A DNA stretch of 64,000 nt from Clostridia bacterium (GTDB lineage Bacteria; Bacillota; Clostridia; Christensenellales; Borkfalkiaceae). How positions within the stretch are numbered: position 1 is the stretch's first letter; each line of letters begins with the position of its first letter. Positions 18,207 through 28,218 of the stretch are shown here, piece after piece. The notes beneath the pieces were generated by a model, which did no database searches, had not been told where the DNA came from, and saw only the letters and a list, made by a program, of their open reading frames with translations. The DNA lies in assembly GCA_017558105.1 (NCBI GenBank), contig JAFYWI010000012.1:59155-123154 (forward strand). The letters are read 5' to 3'. The position numbers and the translations under genes were made by a program.

Positions 18207-18896
18207 ATGAATAAAATATATAATACACCTTTGCACGTTGCAATCATTATGGACGGTAACGGCAGGTGGGCAAAAAACAAAGGAAAACCACGATGCGTTG
18301 GCCACGTAGAAGGGGCTAAAAACGTTAATAAAATTGTTTCTTTTGCATTTGATTCGGGCGTAAAAAATTTAACTCTTTACGCCTTTTCTACAGAAAATTG
18401 GCAAAGACCACAAGAAGAAATTTCAACAATTTTTTCTGCACTAGAGAATTATTTTAACAATTTTGCTTCTAGCACGGCAAACGGCAAAATTAGGTTAAGG
18501 GTATTAGGGGAGCGAAATAATTTACCTAAAACCTTATTAACGGCAATAGAAAATTGCGAAAATCAAACTAAAGATTTTACACAATTTAACCTAAATATTG
18601 CCATAAACTATGGTGGCAGGCAAGAAATTGTTTCTGCCGTTAAAAGTTTAATTAGCGTAGGCGAAGAAATTACAGAAGAAAGCATTGCTAACGCGTTATA
18701 TACGGCAGAATTGCCTAACCCAGACCTAATTATTAGAACGGGTGGGGAAAAGCGCCTTTCTAACTTTTTAATTTACCAAAGCGCTTATGCAGAGTTGTAT
18801 TTTACAGACGTATCTTGGCCAGACTTTACTGAAGAAGATTTTAGTTTGGCGCTAAAAGATTACAAAAACAGAAATCGCCGTTATGGTGGCGTATAA
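18207..18896 (+). CDS. uppS: Isoprenyl transferase (undecaprenyl diphosphate synthase)
   Basis: A cis-prenyltransferase building the C55 lipid carrier for cell-wall synthesis. MDGNGRWAK at 15-23 contains the catalytic Asp16. GHVEGAKN and TLYAFSTENWQRP follow, and the C-terminal DLIIRTGGEKRLSNFLIYQ block binds diphosphate. Length 229 is slightly short. The ATG lies 10 bases after frr and has no SD, so translation probably depends on coupling to frr. Confidence 0.97.
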   Translation: MNKIYNTPLHVAIIMDGNGRWAKNKGKPRCVGHVEGAKNVNKIVSFAFDSGVKNLTLYAFSTENWQRPQEEISTIFSALENYFNNFASSTANGKIRLRVLGERNNLPKTLLTAIENCENQTKDFTQFNLNIAINYGGRQEIVSAVKSLISVGEEITEESIANALYTAELPNPDLIIRTGGEKRLSNFLIYQSAYAELYFTDVSWPDFTEEDFSLALKDYKNRNRRYGGV

Positions 18897-18921
18897 ATAA
18901 GGGAAGTATTAAAAATTACTT

Positions 18922-19758
18922 ATGTTAAAAAGAATTATTTCGGGCGCAGTATTCGTAGTAATAGTAGTAGGGTGTTTCTTATTAAGAGAATTTGTAGATT
19001 ATAGGCTATTTAATCTACTAATTTTGTTTGTTTGTGGTATGGGAACTTTTGAAGTTGCTAGGGCGCTAAAACAAAAAACGTTAAAAAACTCGCTAATTTT
19101 TACAACAATTTACGGGTGTTTGGTTGTGCCTGCTTTTTGTATAGCAGAATATTGGCTAATTGGTGGCTTTGGCTACTTGGCTGTATTAGGTTTATTTTTA
19201 GCGTTTGCAATATTTTACTTGTTTTACGCTATTATATTAAAGGCTAAACCAAAAAGTTATTTAATAACTTTGTTAACCCTAATTTACCCAGCGCTATTCG
19301 TTTTAACAATGCTTTTAGCAAACGGCTTGCCTAACAAAGAAGGCTTTTTAGCAATGGCGTTAGTATTCGTTATTGCCCCTTGTTCAGATACTTTTGCGTT
19401 TTTCGTAGGCTCTGCACTTAAAGGCCCAAAACTATGCCCAAAACTAAGCCCTAAAAAAACTTGGTCTGGCGCAATAGGTGGTGTTTTAGGTGGTGGACTT
19501 GGCGCAATAATAGTTTACTTTGTATTTTCTGCAAGTACCATTGTTTCGTTTAACAACCCACTTTTAATATTTATAATAATGGGTTTACTTGGTAGTATAT
19601 TCACCCAAGTTGGCGACTTGTTTGAAAGTTTTATTAAAAGAAAAGTCGGCATAAAAGATATGGGCAAAATTATGCCTGGCCACGGCGGTGTTATGGACAG
19701 ATTCGACGGTATGCTTTTTGCTTCCGTTTTAATTTATTTTATATTTTTAATTTTCTAA
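18922..19758 (+). CDS. cdsA: Phosphatidate cytidylyltransferase
   Basis: CdsA makes CDP-diacylglycerol from phosphatidic acid and CTP in the membrane. It has 278 residues and about eight helices. The C-terminal signature SPKKTWSGAIGG followed by MPGHGGVMDRFDGM is the family hallmark. The SD GGGAAG is about 15 bases from the ATG, but AAGTA (18904-18908) and TACTT (18917-18921) can pair and would bring the SD close to the start. It is the fourth gene of the operon; dxr starts 4 bases later. Confidence 0.95.
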   Translation: MLKRIISGAVFVVIVVGCFLLREFVDYRLFNLLILFVCGMGTFEVARALKQKTLKNSLIFTTIYGCLVVPAFCIAEYWLIGGFGYLAVLGLFLAFAIFYLFYAIILKAKPKSYLITLLTLIYPALFVLTMLLANGLPNKEGFLAMALVFVIAPCSDTFAFFVGSALKGPKLCPKLSPKKTWSGAIGGVLGGGLGAIIVYFVFSASTIVSFNNPLLIFIIMGLLGSIFTQVGDLFESFIKRKVGIKDMGKIMPGHGGVMDRFDGMLFASVLIYFIFLIF

Positions 19759-19762
19759 TATT

Positions 19763-20896
19763 ATGAAAAAAATTGCACTAATAGGCAGTACGGGAAGTAT
19801 TGGAACTCAAACGTTAAACGTTGTTAGAAGACATAGCGATAAGTTTAAAATAGTTTCTCTTTCTGCCGGCACAAACGAAAAAGCCTTTACGGCGCAAGTT
19901 AAAGAATTTAACCCCTCTGTTGCAACCTTTGGTGGCAAGGTAGGGGATTTTTGTAATTTTAAAAACACACAATTTTTCTTTGGCGAAAATTCTTTTACCA
20001 ACGCAATTATTGAAGAAGCAGATATAGTTGTGGTTGCATTAGTTGGCTTTAAGGGGTTAATTGCCGTTTTAGATGCAATAAATAAGGGCAAAAACGTTGC
20101 GCTTGCAAACAAAGAAAGTTTGGTTGTCGGTGGCGAAATAGTTATGAAGTTGGCAAAAGAAAAGGGTGTAAAAATTTTACCTATAGATAGCGAACACTCT
20201 GCTATTTGGCAAGCCCTTAATTTTGATTTTACAACTCCGTTCAATAAAATAATTTTAACGGCAAGTGGTGGCGCTTTTAGAGATTATAGTAAAAGCCAGT
20301 TAGAAAACGCTACTTCTAAACAAGCGCTAAAACACCCTAATTGGCTAATGGGGGCAAAAATTACCATAGATTGCGCCACCTTAGTTAACAAAGGTTTTGA
20401 AGTAATTGAAGCAAAATGGCTTTATAATACATTTTTTGACAAAATAGACGTAGTTATTCATAGGGAAAGTATTGTACACTCTATGGTAGAGTTGAAAGAT
20501 AGGGGTATAATTGCGCAAATGAGTTATCCTTCAATGGAATTACCTATTGCGCTAGCACTTTCTTACCCACAAAGAATTGAAAGCAACATAGAAAGCATAA
20601 ATTTTGCAAAACTACAAAGTTTAACTTTTGCTTTGCCAGATAACGAAAAGTTCCCTTGCTTGAACTTGGTTATAGAAAGTGGCAAAAAAGGTGGTTGCTA
20701 CCCAGCAGTTGTAAACGGCGCCAACGAAGAATTGGTTAAACTTTTCTTAAAAGATAAAATTAAGTTTACCGATATTTATAAAGGGCTTTGTTCTGCCTTA
20801 GAAAGTTTTAACGGCAACACAGAAGTTAGTTTAGAAAACTTAAAACTTTCTGACGATTACGCAAGAAGACATATTAGGAATATTTTTGGAGAGTAA
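19763..20896 (+). CDS. dxr: 1-deoxy-D-xylulose-5-phosphate reductoisomerase
   Basis: Dxr is the NADPH-dependent second step of the non-mevalonate isoprenoid pathway, which feeds the substrate of UppS two genes upstream. The NADPH motif GSTGSIGTQT is at residues 8-17. LANKESLVVGG near 115-125 and PIDSEHSA near 145-152 carry metal and substrate residues. It has 377 residues. No SD precedes the ATG, which lies 4 bases after cdsA, so translation is probably coupled. Confidence 0.97.
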   Translation: MKKIALIGSTGSIGTQTLNVVRRHSDKFKIVSLSAGTNEKAFTAQVKEFNPSVATFGGKVGDFCNFKNTQFFFGENSFTNAIIEEADIVVVALVGFKGLIAVLDAINKGKNVALANKESLVVGGEIVMKLAKEKGVKILPIDSEHSAIWQALNFDFTTPFNKIILTASGGAFRDYSKSQLENATSKQALKHPNWLMGAKITIDCATLVNKGFEVIEAKWLYNTFFDKIDVVIHRESIVHSMVELKDRGIIAQMSYPSMELPIALALSYPQRIESNIESINFAKLQSLTFALPDNEKFPCLNLVIESGKKGGCYPAVVNGANEELVKLFLKDKIKFTDIYKGLCSALESFNGNTEVSLENLKLSDDYARRHIRNIFGE

Positions 20897-20899
20897 AAA

Positions 20900-22018
20900 T
20901 TGTATTTAATGCTTGCATCTTTCGGTGAAGTAATGGCAACCATAGGCTACGTTTTGTTGGCTGTGTTGGTGCTACTAATTATGATAACCGTTCACGAATT
21001 AGGCCACTATATAGTAGGCAAAATATTCGGGTTTAAAATAGAAGAATTCGCCATAGGGTTTGGCCCTAAACTTTTTTCTAAAAAGAAAAAGGACGGCGAA
21101 GTTTTTTCTATTAGAGCCTTACCTTTAGGTGGCTTTTGCGCGTTTAGTGGGGAAGATGAAGAAAGTAAAGACCCTAACGACTTTAACAATAAAAAGCCTT
21201 GGCAAAGAATTTTAGTGCTTATTGCAGGGGCGTTTATGAATTATTTGTTTGCTCTACTTATTATAGTTATTATGTTTGCAAGTTATGGGCAAACGGCACT
21301 AATGACTTATAAGTTAAACGAAAGCACGGGGGCGCAACAAGAATATTCTTTTAACGAAAAAGACGTTATCGTTAGCGTAAACGGAAAAAACGTTTATTTA
21401 ACCACCGATATCATTTTAACGTTAGACGGCAAAAAACAAGGCGAACTTGTTAACTTTGGCGTTAAAAGGCAAAACGAGTTTAAGGTTATTAAAGTTGCGC
21501 TAAAAAAAGACGCTAACTTTGCTTCGGTAGAAGATATGAAAACTTTTTACGACGTTTTAGGTATTTATTACGAACTAGATGAAAACCAAAACGTAGTAAA
21601 CGGTGGGCTATATTCTACAAGAATAAGGTTTGGCTTTTTTGAAACTATAGGCAGAACTTTTGAATATTCTTTTAAGTTGGCTGGCACGATTTTTGCCGTT
21701 ATTGGTCAACTACTAACGGGTAAACTTGGCGTTTCTTCGGTGGGGGGAACGGTAACCACCATTTCGTTAACGGCAACGGCAATGAGAACGGGTGGATTTT
21801 GGTATTTACTATATATTTCTTCTTTTATAGGGGTAAACCTTGCCGTGTTTAATTTGTTGCCAATACCTGCACTAGACGGCTCTAGAGTAATATTTACCAT
21901 AATAGAGTGGATTAGAAAAAAACCAATAAACAGAAAGGTAGAAGGCACTATTCACTTCGTTGGCTTAATAATTTTATTTGCTTTTGCAATTTTTGCCGAC
22001 CTACAGCAGTGTTTTTGA
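20900..22018 (+). CDS. rseP: Site-2 membrane metalloprotease
   Basis: RseP/RasP-type proteases cut substrates such as anti-sigma factors and signal-peptide remnants inside the membrane. HELGH at 32-36 binds zinc with the Asp in the later NLLPIPALDGSR motif near 315-326. A PDZ domain lies between the helices. TTG at 20900 is preferred over ATG at 20909 because the SD GGAGAG at 20888-20893 is 6 bases from the former. It is the last gene of the operon; ispG and polC, which often follow, are absent. Confidence 0.95.
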   Translation: MYLMLASFGEVMATIGYVLLAVLVLLIMITVHELGHYIVGKIFGFKIEEFAIGFGPKLFSKKKKDGEVFSIRALPLGGFCAFSGEDEESKDPNDFNNKKPWQRILVLIAGAFMNYLFALLIIVIMFASYGQTALMTYKLNESTGAQQEYSFNEKDVIVSVNGKNVYLTTDIILTLDGKKQGELVNFGVKRQNEFKVIKVALKKDANFASVEDMKTFYDVLGIYYELDENQNVVNGGLYSTRIRFGFFETIGRTFEYSFKLAGTIFAVIGQLLTGKLGVSSVGGTVTTISLTATAMRTGGFWYLLYISSFIGVNLAVFNLLPIPALDGSRVIFTIIEWIRKKPINRKVEGTIHFVGLIILFAFAIFADLQQCF

Positions 22019-22059
22019 TAATAAAATTTAAAAAAATTTATAAAATCACTTAAAAATAA

Positions 22060-23469
<1,410 letters not shown>

Positions 23470-23521
23470 AATAAATTAATATTTAAGTCTTTTATTAAAG
23501 AAAATTTAATTCAAAAAAAAT

Positions 23522-23570
23522 AAGCACACTATACTTCGCTATAAGCGAAATGCAGTGTGCTTTTTTTTGG
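23522..23570 (+). terminator. Terminator of gdhA
   Basis: Outer stem AAGCACACT (23522-23530) with AGTGTGCTT (23554-23562), inner stem TTCGCT/AGCGAA (23535-23549), followed by a T run. This is a long, strong hairpin. Confidence 0.88.
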
Positions 23571-23581
23571 CAACTATTATA

Positions 23582-24043
23582 TTAATATAGTTCATAATCA
23601 CCTTGATAAAGATTTATAAACGGCTTTTTTTGTTTGTGTGCAAAAAGCAACGTTTTATATGCGCCACCATAATGTGTTTTTACATAAGCAAAAACAAAAT
23701 TTGCTTTATTTATAATCCACTCATTTCTTTTTAGTATTGCAAATTTTTTTGGAACGTGTTCTATTTCTGGGTAAATAATTTCGTCGTAATCTTTAATAAG
23801 GGTATCATTTCTTCTGTTTAACCATTGGTCTAAATAAGGGGTTATAAAAATAAGTTTTGCATTATTATTTTGTTGTTTATAAATTTTTGCACATTTAAGA
23901 GCAAACTTATCAAAATTTCCATACCCACCAAGATAAAAATCAACTTGTTTATTTTGGGCGACCACTTCTAAAAGTTTAAGCAAGCGCCTTTCATCTTCCA
24001 AATTGCCCGAATAAGTTGAATGTCCACAAAAGGTAATAATCAT
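23582..24043 (-). CDS. SLOG/DUF1273-like Rossmann-fold protein
   Basis: A 153-residue protein of the SLOG superfamily type (nucleotide-binding Rossmann fold related to DprA/LOG). Seen here: an N-terminal strand ITFCGHST, YLGGYGNFDKFAL near 38-50 with the GG-FD pattern, a strand LIFITPY, then RNEWIINKANFVFAYV and GGAYKTLLFA near the C-terminus. SLOG domains bind or process nucleotide ligands; some occur in phage-defence sensors, but nothing here proves that. SD AAAGGAAAAAA. It is divergent from an XRE regulator across a region with repeated motifs. Confidence 0.65.
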   Translation of the reverse strand: MIITFCGHSTYSGNLEDERRLLKLLEVVAQNKQVDFYLGGYGNFDKFALKCAKIYKQQNNNAKLIFITPYLDQWLNRRNDTLIKDYDEIIYPEIEHVPKKFAILKRNEWIINKANFVFAYVKTHYGGAYKTLLFAHKQKKPFINLYQGDYELY

Positions 24044-24061
24044 TAGTTTTTTCCTTTATGC

Positions 24062-24175
24062 AAGTATACATTCATATTATACCAAACGCAAACCAAAAAA
24101 GCAACCTATAAGGAAGTATACATTCTTATATTATTTTACAAAAAGATTATAATAAATATGGAAGTGAACTTCCGT
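24062..24175. promoter_or_regulatory. Repeated motifs between the SLOG gene and the XRE gene
   Basis: The 12-mer AAGTATACATTC occurs exactly twice in the same orientation, at 24062-24073 and 24114-24125, each followed by A or T and then TAT. A palindrome, GGAAGT-GA-ACTTCC, sits at 24160-24173 next to the XRE gene. These are good candidate operators for the small XRE protein encoded here (inference). Confidence 0.55.
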
Positions 24176-24200
24176 ATTTATGCTTTCAAGGGGGTGCGAA

Positions 24201-24443
24201 GTGACTGTTAATGATGCTGTGGCGAAAAGAATAATCGGTTTACTTGCTGAAAAGAAAATAACTCAGTATCGTTTAGAGCAACTTTCAGGCATTCAGCACG
24301 GTCATATGCAATGGATTATGAGTGGAAAAAGTAAAACCGTAACTTTGTCAACAGTTTTGCGTTTGGCTAATGGTTTTGGCATGACAGTCCTTGAGTTTTT
24401 AGACAACGATTTGTTTCTTTTTGAAAACCTTGAAGTAGAATAG
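24201..24443 (+). CDS. Small XRE-family DNA-binding protein
   Basis: An 80-residue protein that is almost only a helix-turn-helix domain: ITQYRLEQLSGIQHGHMQWIMSGKSKTVTLSTVLRLANGF, then MTVLEFLD. This is the Cro/CI-type fold. GTG at 24201 is chosen because AAGGGGGTG (24188-24196) is the SD; the ATG at 24180 lies upstream of it. It is divergent from the SLOG gene and ends at its own terminator. It probably represses itself and possibly the SLOG gene. Confidence 0.85.
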   Translation: MTVNDAVAKRIIGLLAEKKITQYRLEQLSGIQHGHMQWIMSGKSKTVTLSTVLRLANGFGMTVLEFLDNDLFLFENLEVE

Positions 24444-24453
24444 TTAATAATAT

Positions 24454-24492
24454 AAAAGCCGAAATTGATTTTTCAATTTTGGCTTTTTTTAA
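24454..24492 (+). terminator. Terminator of the XRE gene
   Basis: AAAAGCCGAAATTGA pairs with TCAATTTTGGCTTTT, followed by a T run. Confidence 0.8.
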
Positions 24493-24607
24493 TATAACTA
24501 ATTAAGCATAGTATTAAGCAATATATAAGCAGTTGTAATTTTTTAAAAAGTGTAAAAGGTTTAAGTTTTTGCACATAGTTAGCGCTAAATTGTCATATTT
24601 ATATACT

Positions 24608-25021
24608 ATGACACTTTCTTTTAAAGAATTAAAAAAACGTGAAGTTATAAATATTGCAGACGGCAAAAGTTTAGGGCATATTTGCGATTTAACCTTAAAG
24701 TTCCCATCGGGAACGCTTGCAGGAATATCTGTTCCAGGTAAAAAAACTTGTGGGCTTTTTAAAATTTTTGACAAGTGTGAAATGTTTATTGAAGAACGTA
24801 AAATATTAAAAATTGGTAGCGACGTAATTTTGGTTAACTTAAAATGTTCAGACGTGTGTGCAGATAGCACTTCTGTAAACGTTAACGAAAAGGTAAAACC
24901 TTGCCCGCCACCAAACCCGTGCGCGCCTAACCCTTGCCCACCAAAACTACCCACTTGTGAAGATTTGTTCGGGCCTATTAAAAAGGTAGATAACCGCATA
25001 GATACCGAAGACTATATGTGA
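24608..25021 (+). CDS. YlmC/YmxH-like PRC-barrel protein with Cys/Pro-rich tail
   Basis: A 137-residue protein. Residues 1-75 match the small YlmC/YmxH PRC-barrel family associated with sporulation: LKKREVINIADGKSLGHICD, then GTLAGISVPG and IGSDVILVNL. The C-terminal 50 residues are a Cys- and Pro-rich segment with repeated PCPP/NPCAP motifs that is not part of the normal family. ATG 24608 is chosen by family alignment over a TTG at 24569. No SD is visible, and TATACT directly abuts the ATG. Function unknown; a spore-related role is inferred. Confidence 0.7.
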   Translation: MTLSFKELKKREVINIADGKSLGHICDLTLKFPSGTLAGISVPGKKTCGLFKIFDKCEMFIEERKILKIGSDVILVNLKCSDVCADSTSVNVNEKVKPCPPPNPCAPNPCPPKLPTCEDLFGPIKKVDNRIDTEDYM

Positions 25022-25046
25022 AATTAACTTTTTTTCTTAAACCCCC

Positions 25047-25131
25047 TTGAAATGGGTTGCTTGGTATAGTATAATATTAACATATAAATCATTTATAAAA
25101 GCCGTCTTAAAGGATTTTATAGATGGCTTTT
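25047..25131 (+). promoter_or_regulatory. Promoter and leader hairpin of the EF-G-like gene
   Basis: TTGAAA (25047-25052), 17 bp, TATAAT (25070-25075). The leader forms a 10-bp hairpin, AAAAGCCGTC (25097-25106) with GATGGCTTTT (25122-25131), ending just before the AGGGGGGAA SD. It has only a short T run, so it might control translation rather than termination (inference). Confidence 0.6.
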
Positions 25132-25144
25132 AGGGGGGAATATT

Positions 25145-27208
25145 ATGGCAAATTTAACAGCGAAAGACATTAGGAACATTGCAATTATAGGGCATAGTGG
25201 TGAAGGTAAAACTTCTTTAGCAGAAGCAATTTTGTTCAATGCAAAAAGCATAGATAGACTTGGCAAAACTACCGATAAAAACACCGTTATGGACTTTGAT
25301 AACGAAGAAACTGCAAGGGGTATTTCTATATCTTTATCAGTAGCGCACGCTATGTGGAGAGACGTTAAAATTAACATAGTAGACGTGCCTGGCTACTTTG
25401 ACTTTGAAGGCGAATTTGAAGAAGCGATGCGTGCAGTTGGCTCTGCAGTGTTGGTTGCAGATGCTTCTGGCTCTGTTTCAGTTGGCGCAGAAAAAGCCAT
25501 AGATTACTGCATTAAAAGGCATATTCCACTTATGATTTTCATAAACGGCATAGATAAAGAAAATTCTAACTTCGTTGCAACGGCAGAAGCGTTTAGGCAA
25601 AAATACGGCACTAAAATTGCTACTATGCACGCGCCGATTATTCGCGATGGCAAAATGAAAGGGTACGTTAGCGTAGTTTCTAATAAGGCTTACGAATTCA
25701 AAGAAGGTGGCAGAGAAGAAGTTGAAATTCCTGCATCTATGGTAGAAGATATTGCTTTATTAAAAGCAAAATTAATTGAAGCGGCGGCAGAAACGAGCGA
25801 AGAATTTATGAACAAATTCTTTGAAGAAGAAACCCTTAATAACGACGAAATTATTGCAGGTATTAAAATTGGTTTAATGCAAGGCGATACAATTCCTGTT
25901 ATGGGTGGTTCTGCAACGCAAAACCTTGGCGTTATTAACTTAATGCACGAAATAGTAGATATTTTACCAAGCCCAGTAGAAAGAAGACCTGTTAATGCAA
26001 CCGTAATAGACACGGGCGATATTATACAAGTTTCTTGCGATGAAAACGCACCTTTCGCCGGCCAAGTATTTAAGACTATAGTAGACCCGTTCGTTGGTAA
26101 ACTTAATATGATTAGGGTTTACACCGGTACGTTAAAAACTGGTATGAGCGTTTATAACGCAACTACTGGCGAAAAAGAAAGAATTAACACTATCTATTTA
26201 GTTAAAGGTAAAAAACAAGAAGTGGTTACAGAACTTTCTGCAGGTGATATTGGCGCCGTTAACAAACTAAGTTGCACCAACACTAACGATACGTTGTGTG
26301 ACGAAAGTAAAAAAATTAAATTCTATGAAATTCCACTACCAAAACCAGTTTTAACAATGGCAATTTCTGCTGCTAAAACGGGCGAAGAAGATAAGGTTTT
26401 CCAAGGCTTAAACAAACTTGCCGAAGAAGATTTAACCTTTAAGGTGGAAAAAGATAAAGAAACAGGCGAAATGGTTATTCGTGGCGTTGGCGAAACTCAA
26501 TTAGACGTTTTATGTAAAAAACTAAAAGCAAAATTTGGTTGTGAAGCATTGTTAAAAGAACCAAAAATTGCATTTAAAGAAACTATTACGGGTGTTGCTG
26601 AAGCAGAAGGCAAACACAAGAAGCAAAGTGGTGGTGCTGGTCAGTTTGGTGTTGTTAACATTAAGTTTGAACCAGGCGCAAGCGACGGAATATTTGAATT
26701 TGTAGACGCAGTCGTAGGTGGCGCAGTTCCAAAACAATTTATTCCTGCCGTTGAAAAGGGTTTAAGGGAAGCAATGCAAAAAGGCGTATTAGCAGGCTAC
26801 CCTATGGTTAACTTAAAATGTACGTTATTCGATGGCAAATATCACCCAGTAGATAGTAAAGAAGTTGCTTTCGTTTCTGCAAGTAAACTTGCTTACGAAG
26901 AAGCGTGCAAAAACGCAAGACCTGTTATTTTAGAACCTATTTATTCTTATAAAATTTCCGTTCCAGAAAATTATATGGGCGATATTTTAGGCGACATGAA
27001 TAAACGTCGTGGCAGAATTTTAGGTATGGATAGTATTGATGGTGTTCAAGTAATTTCTGCAGAAGCACCACTTTCTGAAATGTTAAAATATGCTACCGAT
27101 TTACGCAGTATGACGCAAGGTAGGGGCAAGTTTGAAATGGCTTTCTTACAATATGAAGAAGTACCTTTCTCTGCCCAAGAAAAAATTATTGCAGACGCTA
27201 AAAAGTAG
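25145..27208 (+). CDS. Elongation factor G-like GTPase (EF-G2 type)
   Basis: A 687-residue translational GTPase with all EF-G domains. The P-loop GHSGEGKT is at 16-23. The switch II motif reads DVPGYFDF at 80-87 where true EF-G has DTPGHVDF, so the catalytic His is Tyr. The base-specificity motif reads NGIDKE near 134-139 rather than NKxD. Domain IV starts GVGETQLDVL. These changes match the second, EF-G-like family, whose role is uncertain, rather than the housekeeping factor. It is followed 21 bases later by a sugar kinase. Confidence 0.88.
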   Translation: MANLTAKDIRNIAIIGHSGEGKTSLAEAILFNAKSIDRLGKTTDKNTVMDFDNEETARGISISLSVAHAMWRDVKINIVDVPGYFDFEGEFEEAMRAVGSAVLVADASGSVSVGAEKAIDYCIKRHIPLMIFINGIDKENSNFVATAEAFRQKYGTKIATMHAPIIRDGKMKGYVSVVSNKAYEFKEGGREEVEIPASMVEDIALLKAKLIEAAAETSEEFMNKFFEEETLNNDEIIAGIKIGLMQGDTIPVMGGSATQNLGVINLMHEIVDILPSPVERRPVNATVIDTGDIIQVSCDENAPFAGQVFKTIVDPFVGKLNMIRVYTGTLKTGMSVYNATTGEKERINTIYLVKGKKQEVVTELSAGDIGAVNKLSCTNTNDTLCDESKKIKFYEIPLPKPVLTMAISAAKTGEEDKVFQGLNKLAEEDLTFKVEKDKETGEMVIRGVGETQLDVLCKKLKAKFGCEALLKEPKIAFKETITGVAEAEGKHKKQSGGAGQFGVVNIKFEPGASDGIFEFVDAVVGGAVPKQFIPAVEKGLREAMQKGVLAGYPMVNLKCTLFDGKYHPVDSKEVAFVSASKLAYEEACKNARPVILEPIYSYKISVPENYMGDILGDMNKRRGRILGMDSIDGVQVISAEAPLSEMLKYATDLRSMTQGRGKFEMAFLQYEEVPFSAQEKIIADAKK

Positions 27209-27229
27209 TGTGTAAAGGAGAAACTTAAA

Positions 27230-28159
27230 ATGATATTATCAATATGCCCCAACCCAAGTATAGACTGCACGTTAGAACTAGACAGTCTTAACGTGGGTAT
27301 GCTTAACAGAGTGCAAAGCAAAATAGAAACTTATTCTGGTAAAGCACTTAACGTAGCAAAAGGGGTTTCAAGGCTTGGCGAACAATCTTTCGTAACGGGG
27401 TTTATGTTTACTACCCACGCTAAACTTTTTGAAAACAGTTTAGAAAAAGACGGGGTTAATTATAAATTCATTTATAACGAAGGGAGCGCAAGAACTAATT
27501 ATAAAATTATAGACAAAAAGTCTATGCTAACCGAAATTAACGATAAGGGTGGTTTCGTTAGTAGGGAAAAACAATTAGAATTAATAAATTACGTTAAAAG
27601 CATTTCTTCTAACGTAAACGTTGCCGTTATGAGTGGTAGTTTACCAGTTGGCGTTGACCCAGAATTTTATAACGAAGTTATGTCTATTTTTCCAAACTCG
27701 GTAAAGAAAATTGTAGATACCGAAGCCGTAAACTTAGAACACGCGCTTAAAACAGAACTATTTATGGTTAAGCCAAACTTACGTGAATTAGAAAGTTTTG
27801 TAGGTAGCACTCTTTATACTAAAAACGATATTATTAAGGCTTGCTACAAACTTTTAAGTAAAGGCGTAAAATACGTTTTAGTTTCTTTGGGGGCAGACGG
27901 CGCTGTTTTAACAGACGGCACTTATAGTTATTATTGCAAAAGCGCATCCGTTGCAGTAAACTCTACCGTAGGGGCTGGGGATTGTATGGTTGCCGCCGCT
28001 TGCGTAGAACTTATGAAAGGTTCTTCTATGGAAGAAATGTTAAAAAGTTGCGTTGCCGCAGGCACGGCTGCAATTACTACAAGTGGTACTAACCTATTTG
28101 AAAAGGCTAAGTACGATGAAATCTATTCTAAAATTATGCCTGTTAGAGTACCCGTTTAA
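27230..28159 (+). CDS. 1-phosphofructokinase family hexose kinase (PfkB)
   Basis: A 309-residue PfkB-type kinase of the FruK/LacC group, which phosphorylate a sugar phosphate with ATP. The N-terminal NPSIDCTLEL and GKALNVAKGVSRLG (group signature, usually GGKGINVA) and the C-terminal GAGDCMVAA with the catalytic Asp are visible. No PTS fructose or tagatose gene is adjacent, so the substrate (fructose-1-phosphate, tagatose-6-phosphate or fructose-6-phosphate) cannot be fixed. SD AAAGGAG. Confidence 0.88.
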   Translation: MILSICPNPSIDCTLELDSLNVGMLNRVQSKIETYSGKALNVAKGVSRLGEQSFVTGFMFTTHAKLFENSLEKDGVNYKFIYNEGSARTNYKIIDKKSMLTEINDKGGFVSREKQLELINYVKSISSNVNVAVMSGSLPVGVDPEFYNEVMSIFPNSVKKIVDTEAVNLEHALKTELFMVKPNLRELESFVGSTLYTKNDIIKACYKLLSKGVKYVLVSLGADGAVLTDGTYSYYCKSASVAVNSTVGAGDCMVAAACVELMKGSSMEEMLKSCVAAGTAAITTSGTNLFEKAKYDEIYSKIMPVRVPV

Positions 28160-28186
28160 CAACAAAATATTTTAATAAAAGTATTA

Positions 28187-28216
28187 ACAGTCTGTTTTTT
28201 GCACAGACTGTTTTTA
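28187..28216 (+). terminator. Terminator after the PfkB kinase
   Basis: ACAGTCTG (28187-28194) pairs with CAGACTGT (28204-28211), followed by T residues. It ends only three bases before the next ATG. Confidence 0.8.
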
Positions 28217-28218
28217 TT

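Noticed and set aside
19807-20244. Long minus-strand open frame of 145 codons
   Set aside because: It lies wholly within dxr, which is certain, and has no SD or recognisable protein features.
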